In this document: positions 22,593-34,500 of the stretch, in pieces
Position numbering within the stretch: the stretch's first letter is position 1
Layout: each line of letters opens with the position of its first letter
DNA from: Nymphaea colorata
Taxonomy: Eukaryota > Streptophyta > Magnoliopsida > Nymphaeales > Nymphaeaceae
Assembly (NCBI RefSeq): GCF_008831285.2
Contig: NC_045141.1
Location: 7,615,353 to 7,679,352 of the forward strand
Direction: 5' to 3'
Length of the DNA stretch: 64,000 nt
Made by a program: the position numbers and the translations under genes
The notes under the pieces: generated by a model
Databases searched by the model: none
What the model was told of the DNA's origin: nothing
Seen by the model: the letters and a program-made list of their open reading frames with translations, nothing else

Positions 22593-25500
22593 ACAGAATA
22601 ACATAACTAATAGAAACAACCAAACATAAAGAATGAGCATATATGCTGCCAATTGCCATACTTTGAAGATTATGCCTTCAAGAGCATACAAGAAAAAGAA
22701 AGCAGAAACAACAAGAATTAGGAAGTATCGTCTCTGCGCACAAGAAACCACTGAAGCGATAATCACCATTGGAGCAAGCGTACACAACGAAGCACCTCAT
22801 ATACTCTAATGAACGAAAGTTTTGCTAACAGATCGAAAAAAACCGTTTCTCGTGCCAACAGTTTCTGATATATTCACTATTAAAAGTTAAAACCTTTTCA
22901 ACATCAAAATAAGAAACGATATATCACAACAATATGAGAAATGCATCAATAACAGAGACGATATATCACATCAAAATAAGAAACGATATGTCTGCAATTT
23001 ATAAATCAATGAATCATTAAAACAAGAACAGGGGTCAAAGCAGAAAACCCATCACACGGAAAACAGAGAGAGAGAGATTTGAAACCCTCTCGGGTAGAGA
23101 AGGGGCGAGCAGAAAACCCATCGCAGAGGCTTTCAGGCGATGGGTTTTCTACCGGTCGTCGCCGGCAGCAAAGGTAGGGGTGGAGCCGATGAAAATGAAA
23201 AGAAAAATGAAAAAAGCAACGTGACAGTCACCTCCTGCCGTCGCCGCTGTCGTCGCTGCCCCTGCCATCGCCTGTTGCCACTGCGTTCGCCGCTGCCTTC
23301 GTCGCCGGACTCGTGAGAGACGAGAGGTAAGACAAACGAGAAAGGGTTTCGTAACATTCGTTTTAAGTTTTTTTTTAACATTAAAATGTTTTTAAAAGTT
23401 TAAATGAAATAAATGTTAAAAAAAACAGACAAAATTGAACTCGGTCAAATTTGACCGTGTCCAATTTTGGACGGATACGGTCTCCGGTGCGTTGACCGTA
23501 CCCGGTACGGTCAACGCCGCACTGGAGCCGTACCCAGGCCCATACCGGTACCGGTACCCGTGTCGTACCGGTATCGGCCGGGTATGCCTCCTTTGGAGGC
23601 GTACCCATGTTACTTAGCCGTGGCCCCTTTCTAATGCCCTTCAACCTATTTATAAGTGTTATTGTGTCAGCCCTAATGGGACCCGATCCACATCCCAAAT
23701 CCAGTTACTAACAATGAGCAATTGTAGTGATTGGAAAATAGGTTCCTTTTCCACAAAGGAAACATATATGCAACGGTTTAGAGATTGGCTCTTTGAACTT
23801 CTTCGGCATATGAGCAGTGTTTATATGTACATTGAGAAAACATGATCTTTATGTCTATCCTTAAGTTTTCTTCACGTAGAGTTGCATCCATATGTTTGTT
23901 CTATGATAGAAAATCCGTGAAAACATAACTTGAGGTGAGCATGTATAGACTATAGTGCACCTGGACATATGCTGAAACTTCCCTTGCATGTTAGGTTATA
24001 TTCCTGTTTATTCTGCAGGTATATTGAGATGATATACACAGCATATTTTGCCTTGTCCAGTTGTCTCTTTATTTACATGAAATGTATTAGATAATATTTT
24101 TCCTTGTCGAATTGCCACTTTAGTTGCATGAAGTGTATTAGATATCTGATATACTTTGATCGTTCACAATTTTGAAGTTCCTGATGTACTAGTCAATTTG
24201 ATGTATATTGAGTTCATGACATGCATATGTTCTAGTACACTTGATTCATTCATATGGCTTGCAGAAGCTGATTTCACATTTATCTGCAGATGGTAGAAAA
24301 CAGTATTGCAGTGATTTTGACTTAAGGAAGCCCTTAGAAAGGAAGTTCCTTAGTAGGCAGTATGTTGACTGTATGAGCATTCATGATACTCCAGACCTAG
24401 CATCCATTCGTGAACGCTGTTTTGAATTTTTAGCACAATTTTCAAGGTAAAATTTTGGGTTATTGATCAACTGGTCTAGAACATAGGAATGTATGCACAT
24501 AGATGATGGGACATTCATCGTCTTAATCAAAACTAAGGTGATAGTGCAACTCATATTAATGGCTTGTAGATTTCTGAATAACCTATTTCTTGATGGGCTC
24601 AATTTTTTTTAGCTCGTGCTTCATCCATTTGTATTTACAGGAATTTCTTTTTATGTGTGCCAGTATGTTTAGGTGTATGTGCTATATTATATTATCTAAG
24701 TAATGGTTATCCTTTGTATGCTATATTCTCTTTCGGGAAAATATCTGAAATACAAGTTTAACTAATTGAACATACCCCATAATATGGTCCACATTAATCA
24801 TGATTTTATTCTCAATTTAGTTGCTTCAAAGCAGATACCTGATTTCAGTTGTGAAATTTGATGCATTATGTAATATTAACTTTGTTTTTCTGTAAATATT
24901 CTATAAGAAAACTGAAGAAAGTGTGTTCTAATCAACTTGTCTGCATAACCATTAAGATAATATTCTTTAGATTTTCATTATTAGTCGTTTGAGAACATGT
25001 CAAAAATGGCTGTGAACTAAGTGGTGCAGTACTTGAGGAACGGGGAATGTCTGCCCCACCTGCATAAATACATAGTACATGCATATGCTTGTGTGTTCAT
25101 CAAAAACTGTTTATGTAAACTCAGCTGCATCTTATCTGAAATGCACTGTAGGTCTTTCTCAGGGTGGAACAACACACACAGGTTGGGAACTATTAAGCTG
25201 GTCGGACTAGTCATGTTGGCTGATTTCCACTTGATCAGTTTCTAGGTAACTCAACCAATGAGTATTGCTGTTATAAAAGGGGGATTTAGTTGGTCGAAGT
25301 CTATATAGTTAAATTAGCATGACATCATGAGTTTTCTGCTGTAATTTGAGATATTAGCTTTGGCAACTCATCCCCTTCCACTTCCAGGTTAAGAAAGTGA
25401 GGGAGGGTCACCGGTAATGACTCCCACTTCACTTGTATATGAAACAAGAAGAAATATACCTCAACAAGAAACTTGATTTAACAATTTTTATTGGTGATTC

Positions 25501-27106
25501 CCCCTTCTTCATGAGTAAAGTTTTTGTTTACAGGCAGTGCAGTTTAACATAGAATTGGTTCTTTAAGCATTTTCTTTTGTGCCAGCCAAGTATTTTGCTA
25601 ATGGTGCATTAAATACATATGCATTGGTATGTGTATGGTTAGTTTTACAAGAAGTATCATTGGCAGTCCCAGTTATGAGGACATGATCAATAATGTTCTT
25701 GAATAAGGAGATACTTATAATGACATAAGAGGCCAATATGGAAGAATAAGATGCCAAATCCATTACATGAAGTGATAAGTCATTCTACTTTACTATACAA
25801 GTCTGTCTATAGTCAAAATGTCGCTGTTTGATGATATTGTTTGCCACCATTGCAATGTGCTATTGAACGTCTCTTCAATTTAGAAATACTGAGGATGTTA
25901 ATGATTGTTCCTGGTCCTAGTTTCTGATTATGTCAATTTTTTGCTGCTAAGACTTTCATGTTGACAGAATTCAACCTTCTGACTTAACAGACATAAGGGA
26001 CCCATTAACTGTGTTGGTCGTGTTGCCATTCAGTCATTCTGCGCTCCACAGTCTCAATACTCTAATATGGTAAGATGCACAAAAAATTAGTGTCTCATTA
26101 CTACATGTAACTGTAAGTATTTTTATATTCCAGACTAAATCCAGATGGAACTTATTTCACATTTTTTTCCGTGTGAATGCTGGTTACATTCATGAAAGGC
26201 CCCAAGTGATTAAGGAGTGAAGTTTTGAATGTGAAGACCATTTTGTTTGATTCTTATAAGATTTTTTTTATTCTTATAATAGACATCCATTTTGGCCTGG
26301 TGTGAGATGTCACATTGACATGCCTAAAAGGCAGTTACGCATGTATTGACACTTCAAGGAACAGATTCGCCCTTGGACATGGCACAAAGCCTCAGACGTG
26401 GTCAACACTATGCATGCCGGGTGCATCATGCGCAGCCTATCATGCCCTTTTGTCCAATTTTGAACTTCATCAACTTTGAAAAAGTTCAAATTTTTGTCCT
26501 TTTTCGGCCTATTCTTTGGCCTGGTCAATTTTGTTATCTTAAAAATTTTTTATTGTCTCTTTATTGTTTCCTGTATGTTAATGTATCAGTCCAATTCTGT
26601 TCTATATATAGTAATGCTATGATGATCCCAGAGTACTTATATTTTCGTTGTAAAAAGTTAAAAAACCATATATTGCCATCAGACCTATATATGTATGTGT
26701 GTTCAACATGATTTATTTAATAAAAATAGTGTTTCAGATCATGTCAGTTCAACACAAAAACATGAATTTTCAAGTCTTAAAAATTGGTGTAGTATGGGCC
26801 CTTGATTTTTGGAGATAGTAAGATACCCATGTTTATTCAAGAATTACATAATCTAAAGCTTGTTTTCTACCATAAAATAGAAGTTGATCATGTCTATAAG
26901 GTTGGATTAACATTTTTATAATGGCATGCAGCCATGTGAGACTACTCTCAAGAGCACCGTACGATTATATGTACAACTTGCTAAATTTTCATTGACAAGA
27001 CATCCATCCCTAGACATTCTCTCTATTTCTCTCATTTAGATTCTGAAGAGGGAATATTTTATAAAGAGGAAGATAGACAAAGTGGTCACGGCTGTATAAA
27101 TTAGGG

Positions 27107-27171
<65 letters not shown>

Positions 27172-29023
27172 TATAAATATGATGACTGCTTACGAGCCAT
27201 CTAATCATTTTATCTGATAGGTCAAAATGTGCAACATATAAATTACTTTTCAAAGTCAAAATACAAGTTGTCATCCACTTTTTCAAGGAAGTAACTTTTT
27301 AAGGGACACATTGTGACCACCAGTCAAGTTAATTGAATCAATGGCTTAGTCCACATAGTCCATGATGGGGGAACAACTTGCGCTGGAGATAAATCATAAT
27401 GACTGGACACCTGTGGACAGGTTATCTGCTGCCTTTGTTCTCCTTGAATTAATTTCTCAACCATTGAACACACTTGAACTTAATTTGAACGTGCTAATGT
27501 AATGATTATTTCTAATTTTTTATTACAACTGCTTTCGATTGAAAAATGAACTTCTCATAAAAAAAGAATTTATTGCTAGGATCAATATATGGTGCTATAA
27601 GAGCCGCTAATTTTTTTGTTACTTATGCTAAGCCTGAAATATGACCGAGTGCTGACCTAATGTGTGTTTTCTACTAAAATCATTCACAAGGTCACATCCA
27701 CAATGTTAGTATACATAGAAAACACATGAACTTTATCTTTTTTTGAGTTATCTGGTTTTATCCCTAACATAAGTTACAGAGTCATTCTCATACACAGACA
27801 ACATATGCACATGTATACATTATGTATGCATAGAGTCAACATTGCTCCAGTCCCATGACTGAACCTGCAACATTCAATATGGCATAGGATTTGAGTAGTG
27901 TTAGGTCTGAAGGTGCATTACGGTTTCTGGTTTCTCTGAGTAAACCCCTTCTTTTTTGCATAAAAGGATTTGTTGAGTTGATATGCTTACTTAATACAGG
28001 ACTGGAAAATGCTTTCCTTCATCAATTCTCTGAGAAGCACACTGCGATCTTCTAATGCAGTTTGCATGATTACTTTCCCGCCCTCTGTTCTTTCCTTACC
28101 TTTCTGTACGAGATGGCAGCATTTGGCTGATACTCTGCTCTCCGTTAAAGCACTTCCTGGTATGAAAACACTATGTCTATCTGCAGTCCATTTTGTTGAT
28201 ATATTCTAAACAACTTGAACATAAATTGGTTTGGGATCACCATGACCATTGGAAGCTCAACCAGCCAATCCAACTCATGCTGTATCCAAGGTTAATTGGC
28301 CACTCTGCTAACTAGCGGATATCTTTCTGACATGCAGATGAAGACAAGGAGTTAGGGAGACTGCTAACTGATTATAATGAAATGGTTGGCCTTTTATGTA
28401 TCAATAAAGTATGCCGCGTCAATAGCCAGGTCGAAACAAATTTCATCTATGAATTTTCTTTTCATGGTTTGTAACTTCATATGAGCTTTCTATCCTTTAT
28501 GGGTTTAGAAACTAAATTGACTAAGAAAATTGCCGTGTACTGCAATGAAGCCTCATTCATCTCTGTGGTCCATTATTCTCCATTTGAGGTTTATTTTGTT
28601 TCCTTAGAGGTCATGTGGCAGTAGGGACACTCTGTGAGTGCCTTATGAATCTTTCCCAAAAATTTGGGTAGAATCATGGAACACTAGAACTAATGTTCCA
28701 TGAATCTAGCCTAACCATTGGGTTGATTCATGAGGCACTCACAGAGCGTCGCTGCTGCCAAACAATCCTTAGTGGTCAAGCTGGTGAAATTAATGATTTA
28801 TGTATCCCAACTTTGAAATGATTTAGCTAGGTTGCTTTGTCAATTGAGCGTGCAGGTTCCTGCTGTTCTGGACTCTACCACATTCTCTCTGAAGTTACAA
28901 CGTAGAAAACTGTTGGTCTTGGAATGCTTAAATCAGGCACCTGTAGATGGTTCAGGAAATAATTCAAGTGACATTTCTGCTAGCTGCTCTGGCTCTTCGA
29001 AAGTATCATCTTTGGACTTCTAA
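12984..29023 (+). CDS. ELP4: Elongator complex protein 4 (ELP4), eight exons
   Basis: Exons: 12,984-13,110; 13,261-13,496; 13,648-13,717; 24,290-24,446; 25,991-26,069; 28,000-28,159; 28,338-28,429; 28,856-29,023. Together they give 363 codons including the stop with phases that join correctly, close to the length usual for plant ELP4. Diagnostic stretches are [96 protein letters not shown] and the C-terminal [14 protein letters not shown]...[12 protein letters not shown]4 has a RecA-like fold without a working P-loop. With ELP5 and ELP6 it forms the accessory ring of Elongator, needed for wobble-uridine modification of tRNA and linked to transcription elongation. Introns 2 to 7 start with GT and end with AG. 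The intron 1 ends differ (see that entry). Intron 3 is about 10.6 kb and full of transposons. The reading frame is intact, so the gene is probably functional. Confidence 0.93.
13111..13260 (+). other. ELP4: ELP4 intron 1, probable U12-type intron
   Basis: The donor reads ATATCCTTCC, matching the U12-class AT donor (ATATCCTTT). CACCTTAAC at 13,241-13,249 matches the U12 branch-site consensus (TTCCTTAAC) and ends 11 bases before the inferred acceptor. Joining 13,110 to 13,261 gives ...SYLD-KILGGG..., which keeps the conserved motif. This join implies AT-AA terminal bases. No GT-AG pair nearby preserves the motif. Confidence 0.75.
15669..15900 (+). mobile_element. Two hAT-family left ends in tandem (relic)
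   Basis: CTAAGTAACATGG at 15,669 and CTATGTCACATGGG at 15,828 both match the terminus of the hAT family seen at 22,466-23,617, in the same orientation and 159 bases apart. The second is followed by GTGTGGGTG repeats and (AT)n, as in the other copies. No matching right ends were found. Confidence 0.5.
16830..17114 (+). repeat. Gypsy-2 5' LTR
   Basis: 285 bases, TG...CA edges, close to the right LTR with scattered substitutions and small indels. The primer-binding site starts directly after it at 17,115. Confidence 0.95.
17120..18175 (+). pseudogene. Gypsy-2 Gag with damaged zinc knuckle
   Basis: The Gag body is readable around 17,400-17,880: FPKFSGEDP, then [28 protein letters not shown] and [18 protein letters not shown]. 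Several internal TAG and TGA stops interrupt it. The knuckle reads [17 protein letters not shown] at about 18,033-18,083. The family pattern has Cys-X2-Cys, but here the second Cys is Phe. Gag packages the RNA in the cytoplasmic particle; this copy cannot make it. Confidence 0.8.
18190..20934 (+). pseudogene. Gypsy-2 Pol: protease, reverse transcriptase, integrase (dead)
   Basis: The protease active site VLVDTG reads VLVDT-stop (TGA at 18,287). Reverse transcriptase begins near 18,845 ([16 protein letters not shown], then [17 protein letters not shown]). It has a TGA at 19,038 where the family has Arg before [10 protein letters not shown], which fits CGA to TGA change. A frameshift follows near 19,185. 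The catalytic box reads VCFDNIL (19,294-19,311): the second Asp of the usual YVDD or FDD is Asn. RNase H is absent. After the hAT relic, integrase resumes with [43 protein letters not shown] and [23 protein letters not shown] chromodomain-like tail ([19 protein letters not shown]) lies at about 21,235-21,300. Confidence 0.88.
19621..20055. mobile_element. hAT-family relic C inside gypsy-2
   Basis: The left part reads CTAACCAAGCAGGGTAC, then GGTACGGGTACGGGTT and GGGTATGGGGGTACGG, followed by (AT)n. The right part has GACTCGGTCAACTTTGACCGAGT and ends ATCCATGTGACAAAG. All of these blocks occur in the same order in the larger copies at 9722-10,841 and 22,466-23,617. No clear 8-bp duplication is visible. 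The insertion coincides with loss of the gypsy-2 RNase H region. Confidence 0.75.
21356..21638 (+). repeat. Gypsy-2 3' LTR
   Basis: 283 bases, same edges as the left copy. It is followed by the duplicated CTCAG. Confidence 0.95.
22466..23617. mobile_element. Non-autonomous hAT copy D with perfect 8-bp target duplication
   Basis: Termini are CTATGTCACATAGGTACG and, in reverse complement, CTAAGTAACATGGGTACG. The flanks are CCGTGGCC on both sides (22,458-22,465 and 23,618-23,625). Inside are GGGTACGGGGGTACGGCCG followed by about 50 bases of (AT)n, a GC-rich block rich in CGCCGCTG (about 23,220-23,320) and a TTTGACCG block. There is no transposase open frame. It is the cleanest copy of this family in the window and fixes the terminal sequence. 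Confidence 0.92.
26305..26525. mobile_element. Diverged left end of the same hAT family (relic F)
   Basis: GAGATGTCACATTGACATGCC, then a GTGCATCATGCGCAGCC stretch and TTTTGTCCAATTTTGAAC...AAGTTCAAATTTTTGTCC. This follows the block order of the right end of copy D in reverse complement, with many changes. It lies in ELP4 intron 5 and no opposite end was found. Confidence 0.45.
27116..27170. repeat. (AT)n microsatellite in ELP4 intron 5
   Basis: About 53 bases of pure alternating AT, preceded by GTGTGTGTGTC. Confidence 0.95.
28607..28768. mobile_element. Tourist-like MITE in ELP4 intron 7
   Basis: A 162-bp element has long imperfect inverted arms. The inner part CTCTGTGAGTGCCT(T/C)ATGAATC is nearly identical on both arms, and the outer part of the right arm reads (reverse complement) GGATTGTTTGGCAGC. 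It is flanked by TTA on both sides (28,604-28,606 and 28,769-28,771), as usual for PIF/Harbinger-type MITEs. It cannot code for protein. Confidence 0.8.
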
Positions 29024-31194
29024 GCTGCTGATCTCATTTAAGGACTTACATTTCTTGTAAGCTTGGATGTCATTCCTGGGGCCTCCAAAGGAACGTATTC
29101 TGTATAATGAATTTTGCCCTTTCAGCTTCATTGCGTCTGAACCGTGTATTCAAATATGATCCGTCTTGCAGCGCCAGTATTCAGAAAAACGCCAAGGCTA
29201 CAGATTGCAAAGTGGGGAATTGTGATCTCATATCCCAGTGTGACTGGAAAGTGCATCGTCATGTATTTTTCAAATATTCTTTTACGGAAGCAGAGAGTTT
29301 AACGTTCAGCTGGGGTGGATATCTGCTTAACCTAAGTTTCTCAGGAGAATGGTGTTATGATTTCATAGTTGCAGTGAAACAGAATCAGGGAGAAAAAAAT
29401 TCCAAAAACATGCTTAATCAGCAATAGTGATGGTTAAAATTTTGATGTTGATAAAAGCACAAATTTTTCGTTTTTGGTGAACTGGAAATGGCCTGCGAGT
29501 TTTTGATATTGAATGGTAAAATTAGTGAAAACTCTGCAAGTCGACACTTTAAAGTTGGACGTGGAAAGACCGGTTGACCTTTTGAATCTCTTCGAGAACG
29601 CCTCAATCGGGGGACACTTTAAAAACACGCCTGAAGTTTTCGCAATAAAAAAAGTTTAGTTATCTATTCTTATTATCAAAATGCTGGTTAACTGAATTAA
29701 ATTATTTAAGGAAGGCTTTTTAATGACGGGGACCGGACGCTCCAACATCTCGAGTTGCCTCACACTATTGATGGAGGAGGTCCAACCCCTAGGGAGACAG
29801 TGAGACGGTGATGCTACATAAAGAAATCTAAACCGTTGGTATAATTTCTGCGGTCCGGACCGCTAGCTACCGCTGGTTGCGTGCAGGCCAAAAGGGTGGG
29901 CAAGCGCTTATCCCTTCATTACCTCCATTTTTATTTGTTGTAGACGAGTCAGAGGTCTGAGGTTCTCCAGTGGCATTACACAATAATCTTTGAGATGCCA
30001 ATAAGATTGGTTTTATCCCAGTGGCTATGCATATATCCTCAGAACCCCGCAGTGCGAGTTCAATTCGGTCATAGCAGGGAGAGGTAAGTAGTAGGTTCAA
30101 GTCTATAATCAGTGATTGTGGACGAGTAATCAGTGCCGACTATATGGCACCTTGGTGGTCAGTGATATAGCGTGTCCAGGGTTTAGTAATTGCAACCGGA
30201 TTGTCATTTCCTTTTAATGAATGACAAGTTGACCATGAATTACCAACATGCTGATTCATTTTGTGTCAATGCCCAAACAATTAAGGAAAAAGGTCGCCAA
30301 ATTGGTTGATGATATGTGTATGCTGGTTCAAATTCAGGTCAAACCTGAGAATTTTACATAAGTACATGGAGGCTAAATATTATGAGTCTTCGCTGCCGTG
30401 TAGTGGTCTTGCTTTGTGCAGCTGATGGTATTTACTTCTACAACTTAGGGTTGAGAAAGTGCATCTGAGGGGAACCTTGTTGCTCTTGGGAAGATTCATT
30501 TCCTGGTCTCCCTTTAAATTCGCGTCTGACAGAAAAAAAAATTGCCACCCCTAGGAGATTGCATTTGTTGCTTCTTAAACATACAAGTCCTCACATCATG
30601 ATACCTTGTGCATGACCAAATACCAAAAGTTTTTTTTTTTTCTTTTTATCTTCTTAGTAAATCAGAAGTTCATTTAAGAGAAAATTGTGGAAAATTAGCC
30701 AATGCAAACACAAAAGTGGTGCTTTGGTACTTAGGGCAAGGGATAAGATGTGATTTCACTTTCATTAATTTGTTAAACCCTTGTGGTGTAACAATGACGC
30801 CGCACACCTTCTGCTTAGCTAATACGTTAACCATTTTCTCTAAAAGCAATTGGTCAAAAGGTCTAGAATGGCGATATTATCCCATTATCGATAGCTTGAA
30901 AATGTCCACCTTTAAAAAGTGCCTGCCTTGTCTCTAAAGGAATGCAGGACTTTACCACTTGGATAGTGAAGTAAGCTCCTTCAAAGGAAGTCTTAGGAGC
31001 CAGTCTTATGTTTGTCTTAAGACAGTCAAAGATCTGTATCTTTAACTTGGCAGGTGCAAAATAGCAGATCTTTATGATGTGTTCCCTAGTGCATGCATGA
31101 GGTAACTCATTTTGACACCAATTCATTCAATGTAAGCTGCCACTATCTGCCATCCATAAAGTTGATAAGGTCAATAGAAAGATAAGTCTCTGAT
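29024..31194. other. ELP4 3' flank and intergenic DNA, no gene recognised
   Basis: The ELP4 3' UTR should start here; a poly(A) signal is not obvious. Two open frames, one of 106 codons at 29,107-29,427 (+) and one of 87 at 30,863-31,126 (-), show no domain that I know. At about 30,050-30,095 GAGTTCAATTCGG and GGTTCAAGTC resemble polymerase III B boxes, but no matching A box or tRNA fold was found. Confidence 0.4.
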
Positions 31195-31199
31195 ATATT

Positions 31200-31484
31200 C
31201 GTAAACTCCCAGGTAATGGAGAGGAAAATTGGTAGTCGAAGAAGAAGATGGTGGTAAAGACAAATACAGCTAAGAATAGAGGTAATCCAAAAAAGGGTAA
31301 CTCTCTGCCGATTCTTCTTTCCTTCTGAATGGGTATATATACAAATATAAGTGCTACACATTACATATTTTACAAGACAAGAAAATATTTGGCAATCCTT
31401 GCAGGTAGAAAATATGTGTGCTAGTGATGTTTGAAGCATGCGTGACGACATTCTGGATCAATGTTTCGGATATGGGTCTCAACA
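31200..31484 (-). repeat. Copia-1 3' LTR
   Basis: 285 bases, about 50 shorter than its partner because of indels. The low-coordinate edge reads CG where the partner has TG, which is a terminal base change. Confidence 0.9.
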
Positions 31485-31520
31485 CTCCCCCTCAAACTGA
31501 TTTGTACGTTGACAATCCCC

Positions 31521-34500
31521 CTCAAACTGATGTGTACGTTGATTGTAGACCCAGTTTGCTAACAAATGAAGTGAATTGTTTATTTTCCAAGGCTTTGGTG
31601 AAGACATCAGCTACTTGACATGTTGAGGAGATATGCTCAGCTGTAACCATTCCTGCTTTAATGTAATCACGTACTATATGGCATTCAATCTCGATGTGCT
31701 TTGTACATTCATGAAAGACTGGGTTCGACAAAACAAGAACAGCTGCTTTGTTATCTGAGAAGATTTTAACTGGATCATCATGTTTTACTTTTAAATTAGA
31801 AAGTAATGTCCTAATCCAAAAAATTTCACAAGCAACATCTGCTAGGGATCTGTACTCAGCTTTAGCGGTTGACCTTGAAACCATAGTCTGTTTTTTGGTC
31901 TTTGATGAGATTAAACTTTGCCCAATATAGACACAATAACCTGCAATGGACTTTTTGATGTTGCGGCAAGCTCCCCAATCAGTGTCGCAATATGCTTTTA
32001 GCTGAAGACGACTCTTGGTCGAAAACATAATGTCCATTCCAGGATGTTTTTTAGTGACCACTCTCATAGCTGCAGCTAAATGACTAGTACGAGGTCTTTG
32101 AAGAAAAAGGCTGAGTGTTAACTGAAAACAACATGTCTGGCCTAGATATGGTTAAATAAATAAGTATGCAGACCAATCTTCTGTAGAACCTGGGTCTTTC
32201 AAAACTTCTCCGTCTGATTCAGATAAATATTTTCGTTGCTCCATAGGCGTTTTGGCTGGGCGAGCATTGAGACTTCCAGCCTCGTTTAAAATTTCTAAAC
32301 AATATTTCCTTTGTGAAAGAAAAATTCCTTCCTTGAGATAGCTCAATGCCCAAGAAGTATTTCAAGTTACTCAAGTCTTTCCAAGTGAAAGACCGAGTTA
32401 AGGTAGCTTTTCAAACTATTCACAAATTCTTGATCATTTCCTGCAACGACCAAATCATCAACATAAACAAGAACAACACAAAAAGTTTTACCTTTGCACC
32501 ATGTGAAAAATAAGTAATCAGCCTTGAACTGCTTAAAACCATACTTCTCTAGAGCAATGGATAACTTAAGAAGCCAATTTAGTGGTGACTGTTGCAGCTC
32601 TTTAATAAAGAGATTTATTCAGTTTGCGCATATGTGAGTCTCCCCCTTTTCTCCATATCCCGGTGGTAATGACATGTAGACAGTACCTTCCAAGTCACCA
32701 TGTAAAAAAGCGTTGTGAACATTTGGTATAGTAACTAATTTTTCTTCACTGCACTATATAATCGGCATATAATGGTTGTCATTTTAGCAACCAATGCAAA
32801 TGTTTCGTTGAAGTCCAGGCCCTCTATTTGTGCAACCCTTTGGCTAGTAAGCAAGCCTTGTGATGTGAGATCTGTCCATCAGCCCTGAATTTTGTTTTGT
32901 ACACCCATTTACAGCCAATAGGTGTCACACCTCTAGGACATGGCAAAAGCGTCCACGTTCCATTTTGCTCAAGGCTCTTATTTCTTCTGTCGTAGCATCC
33001 TGAGTATTGTTTGCTTCATCAAAGGATTTAGGGTCTGGATGGGCAGAAATATTAAGTAGAAGGGCACGGTGAGAAGGAGGGAACTTACTGAATGAGACAA
33101 CACTAGATAAAAGGTGCTTAGTTGCAGACCTTGCCTTCGATGAAGATTGTGTGATGAAGCTTGGAGATGCCACATTGCAATAAAAATCCCTGAGTAACAC
33201 TGATGGCTTGCACACTCGAGTGGAGCGATGAGGCTCGAAAAGACTTGGATTAACGGGTGTTTGAGCATCTTCTATAGGAACCAGATCTATGGGTTCAGAC
33301 GAGTCAAGGTTGCTATCACGTGGATCATGGTTTGAGCTTTCACGATTTGTTTCATGCGGCTTGTTTGGTTTAACACCTCTTAATAGAGACTCACAATTTT
33401 CTGGCATATTGTCAACGAAGGGAAGTGGTAAGGAAAAACATTTTCATAAAAGATAATATTTCTACTATAAAATATTTTGTGTGTTTCTAGATTGTAGACC
33501 AAATACGCTTTTCTTCCAAATGGATGTCCTAAAAACAAGCATCTATGTGCCCTTTTGTCAAATTTATCTTCAGGATTTAAATTTGAAACATAGCAAAGAC
33601 ACCCAAAAAAAATACTCAAGTGTGTGTATGATGGTTTTCTTCGAAACAATCTTTCAAAAGGAGTTTTGTTAGAGAGTATAGCTAAATGAGTTCGATTTAT
33701 CAGGTAAGCAGCTGCTATGACACACTCTTCCCAAGAGGGGTAAATTGGCTTGGAATCTAAACGCTTGTGCTACCAAATGACGATGCTTTCTTTTGACTAC
33801 ACCGTTTTGCTATAAACACAACTTAACTCCCGAATTTTTCCTTTTTAATGAAATATCTCCTCCAATTCACATGACATAAACTCTAGGCCATTATTAGTTC
33901 TGATTTTTGGAACTTTTGTTCCAAATTGAGTCTCAACCAAGTTCAGAAAATGTTTCAGCAAATACTTGGTTTCAAATTTATGACGCATAAGAAAAACCCA
34001 AGTAGTTCTTGTGAAGTCATCTACTAGACTTAAAAATAATGGGCACCCGACAATAAAGGCTGAGAGTATGGCCCCCATACATCGCAATGCACATGCTCAA
34101 AGCTCTTTGTAGAAGAAAGTTTGCTATTTCCAAATGGGAATCTTGTTTGCTTGGCCAAAGCACACACTTCACATAGGCAATCTATAAAATTAATTTCACG
34201 ACAATATGGAGAAAATAACTTGTTTCTAGAAGAAAAGAGATGACCCAATCTTAAATGCCAAATGTCAACATCCTTACTCAGAGATTCCAATAGCAGATGC
34301 AACAGCTTTCGGTTCTGGTTTGAAGTTCGCACCAGAGATGTTTATAGAAGTAGAAACAAGGAAAATGGATTCAAAACAGCTATGAAATGGCACAAGTTTT
34401 GAGCTCGAAGTTGCTGATACATACATCGGTGAAGCAACGGAGGGATTAGAAAACCAATACAACCCATCTCTAATTTGACTGACTCCAACCCTCATCTTGG

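Larger units (their letters stand above)
16130..23713 (-). mobile_element. Minus-strand LTR retrotransposon (LTR plus 5' body), interrupted twice
   Basis: On the minus strand an LTR (23,713 to 22,325, TGTTAG...CTAACA edges) is followed by a primer-binding site, TGGTATCAGAGA (22,322-22,311), and a 5' coding region. That region includes a coiled Gln/Glu-rich stretch ([10 protein letters not shown], then [18 protein letters not shown]). The LTR is cut by the hAT copy at 22,466-23,617. The body is cut by the gypsy element at 16,830-21,638 and seems to continue to its left (open frame 16,626-16,363). The other LTR was not found, so the low-coordinate boundary is a guess. Gypsy versus copia is undecided. 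Confidence 0.55.
13718..24289 (+). other. ELP4: ELP4 intron 3, ~10.6 kb, transposon-filled
   Basis: The donor GTAGTC follows ...DRTE(G) at 13,717 and the acceptor TATCTGCAG ends at 24,289, giving a phase-1 junction that reads D-G-R-K-Q-Y. The intron carries a minus-strand LTR element, a complete gypsy element within it, hAT copies and AT-rich filler. Between 13,718 and about 15,660 I see only AT-rich intron sequence. Confidence 0.85.

Noticed and set aside
25968-26069. ELP4 exon 5 starting at GACAG|AATTC
   Set aside because: That start gives a TGA in the frame that carries the conserved [13 protein letters not shown] motif. The acceptor at 25,990 gives the conserved frame and correct phases.
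30000-30100. tRNA gene or tRNA-derived SINE
   Set aside because: Only B-box-like strings were seen; no A box at the right distance and no cloverleaf.
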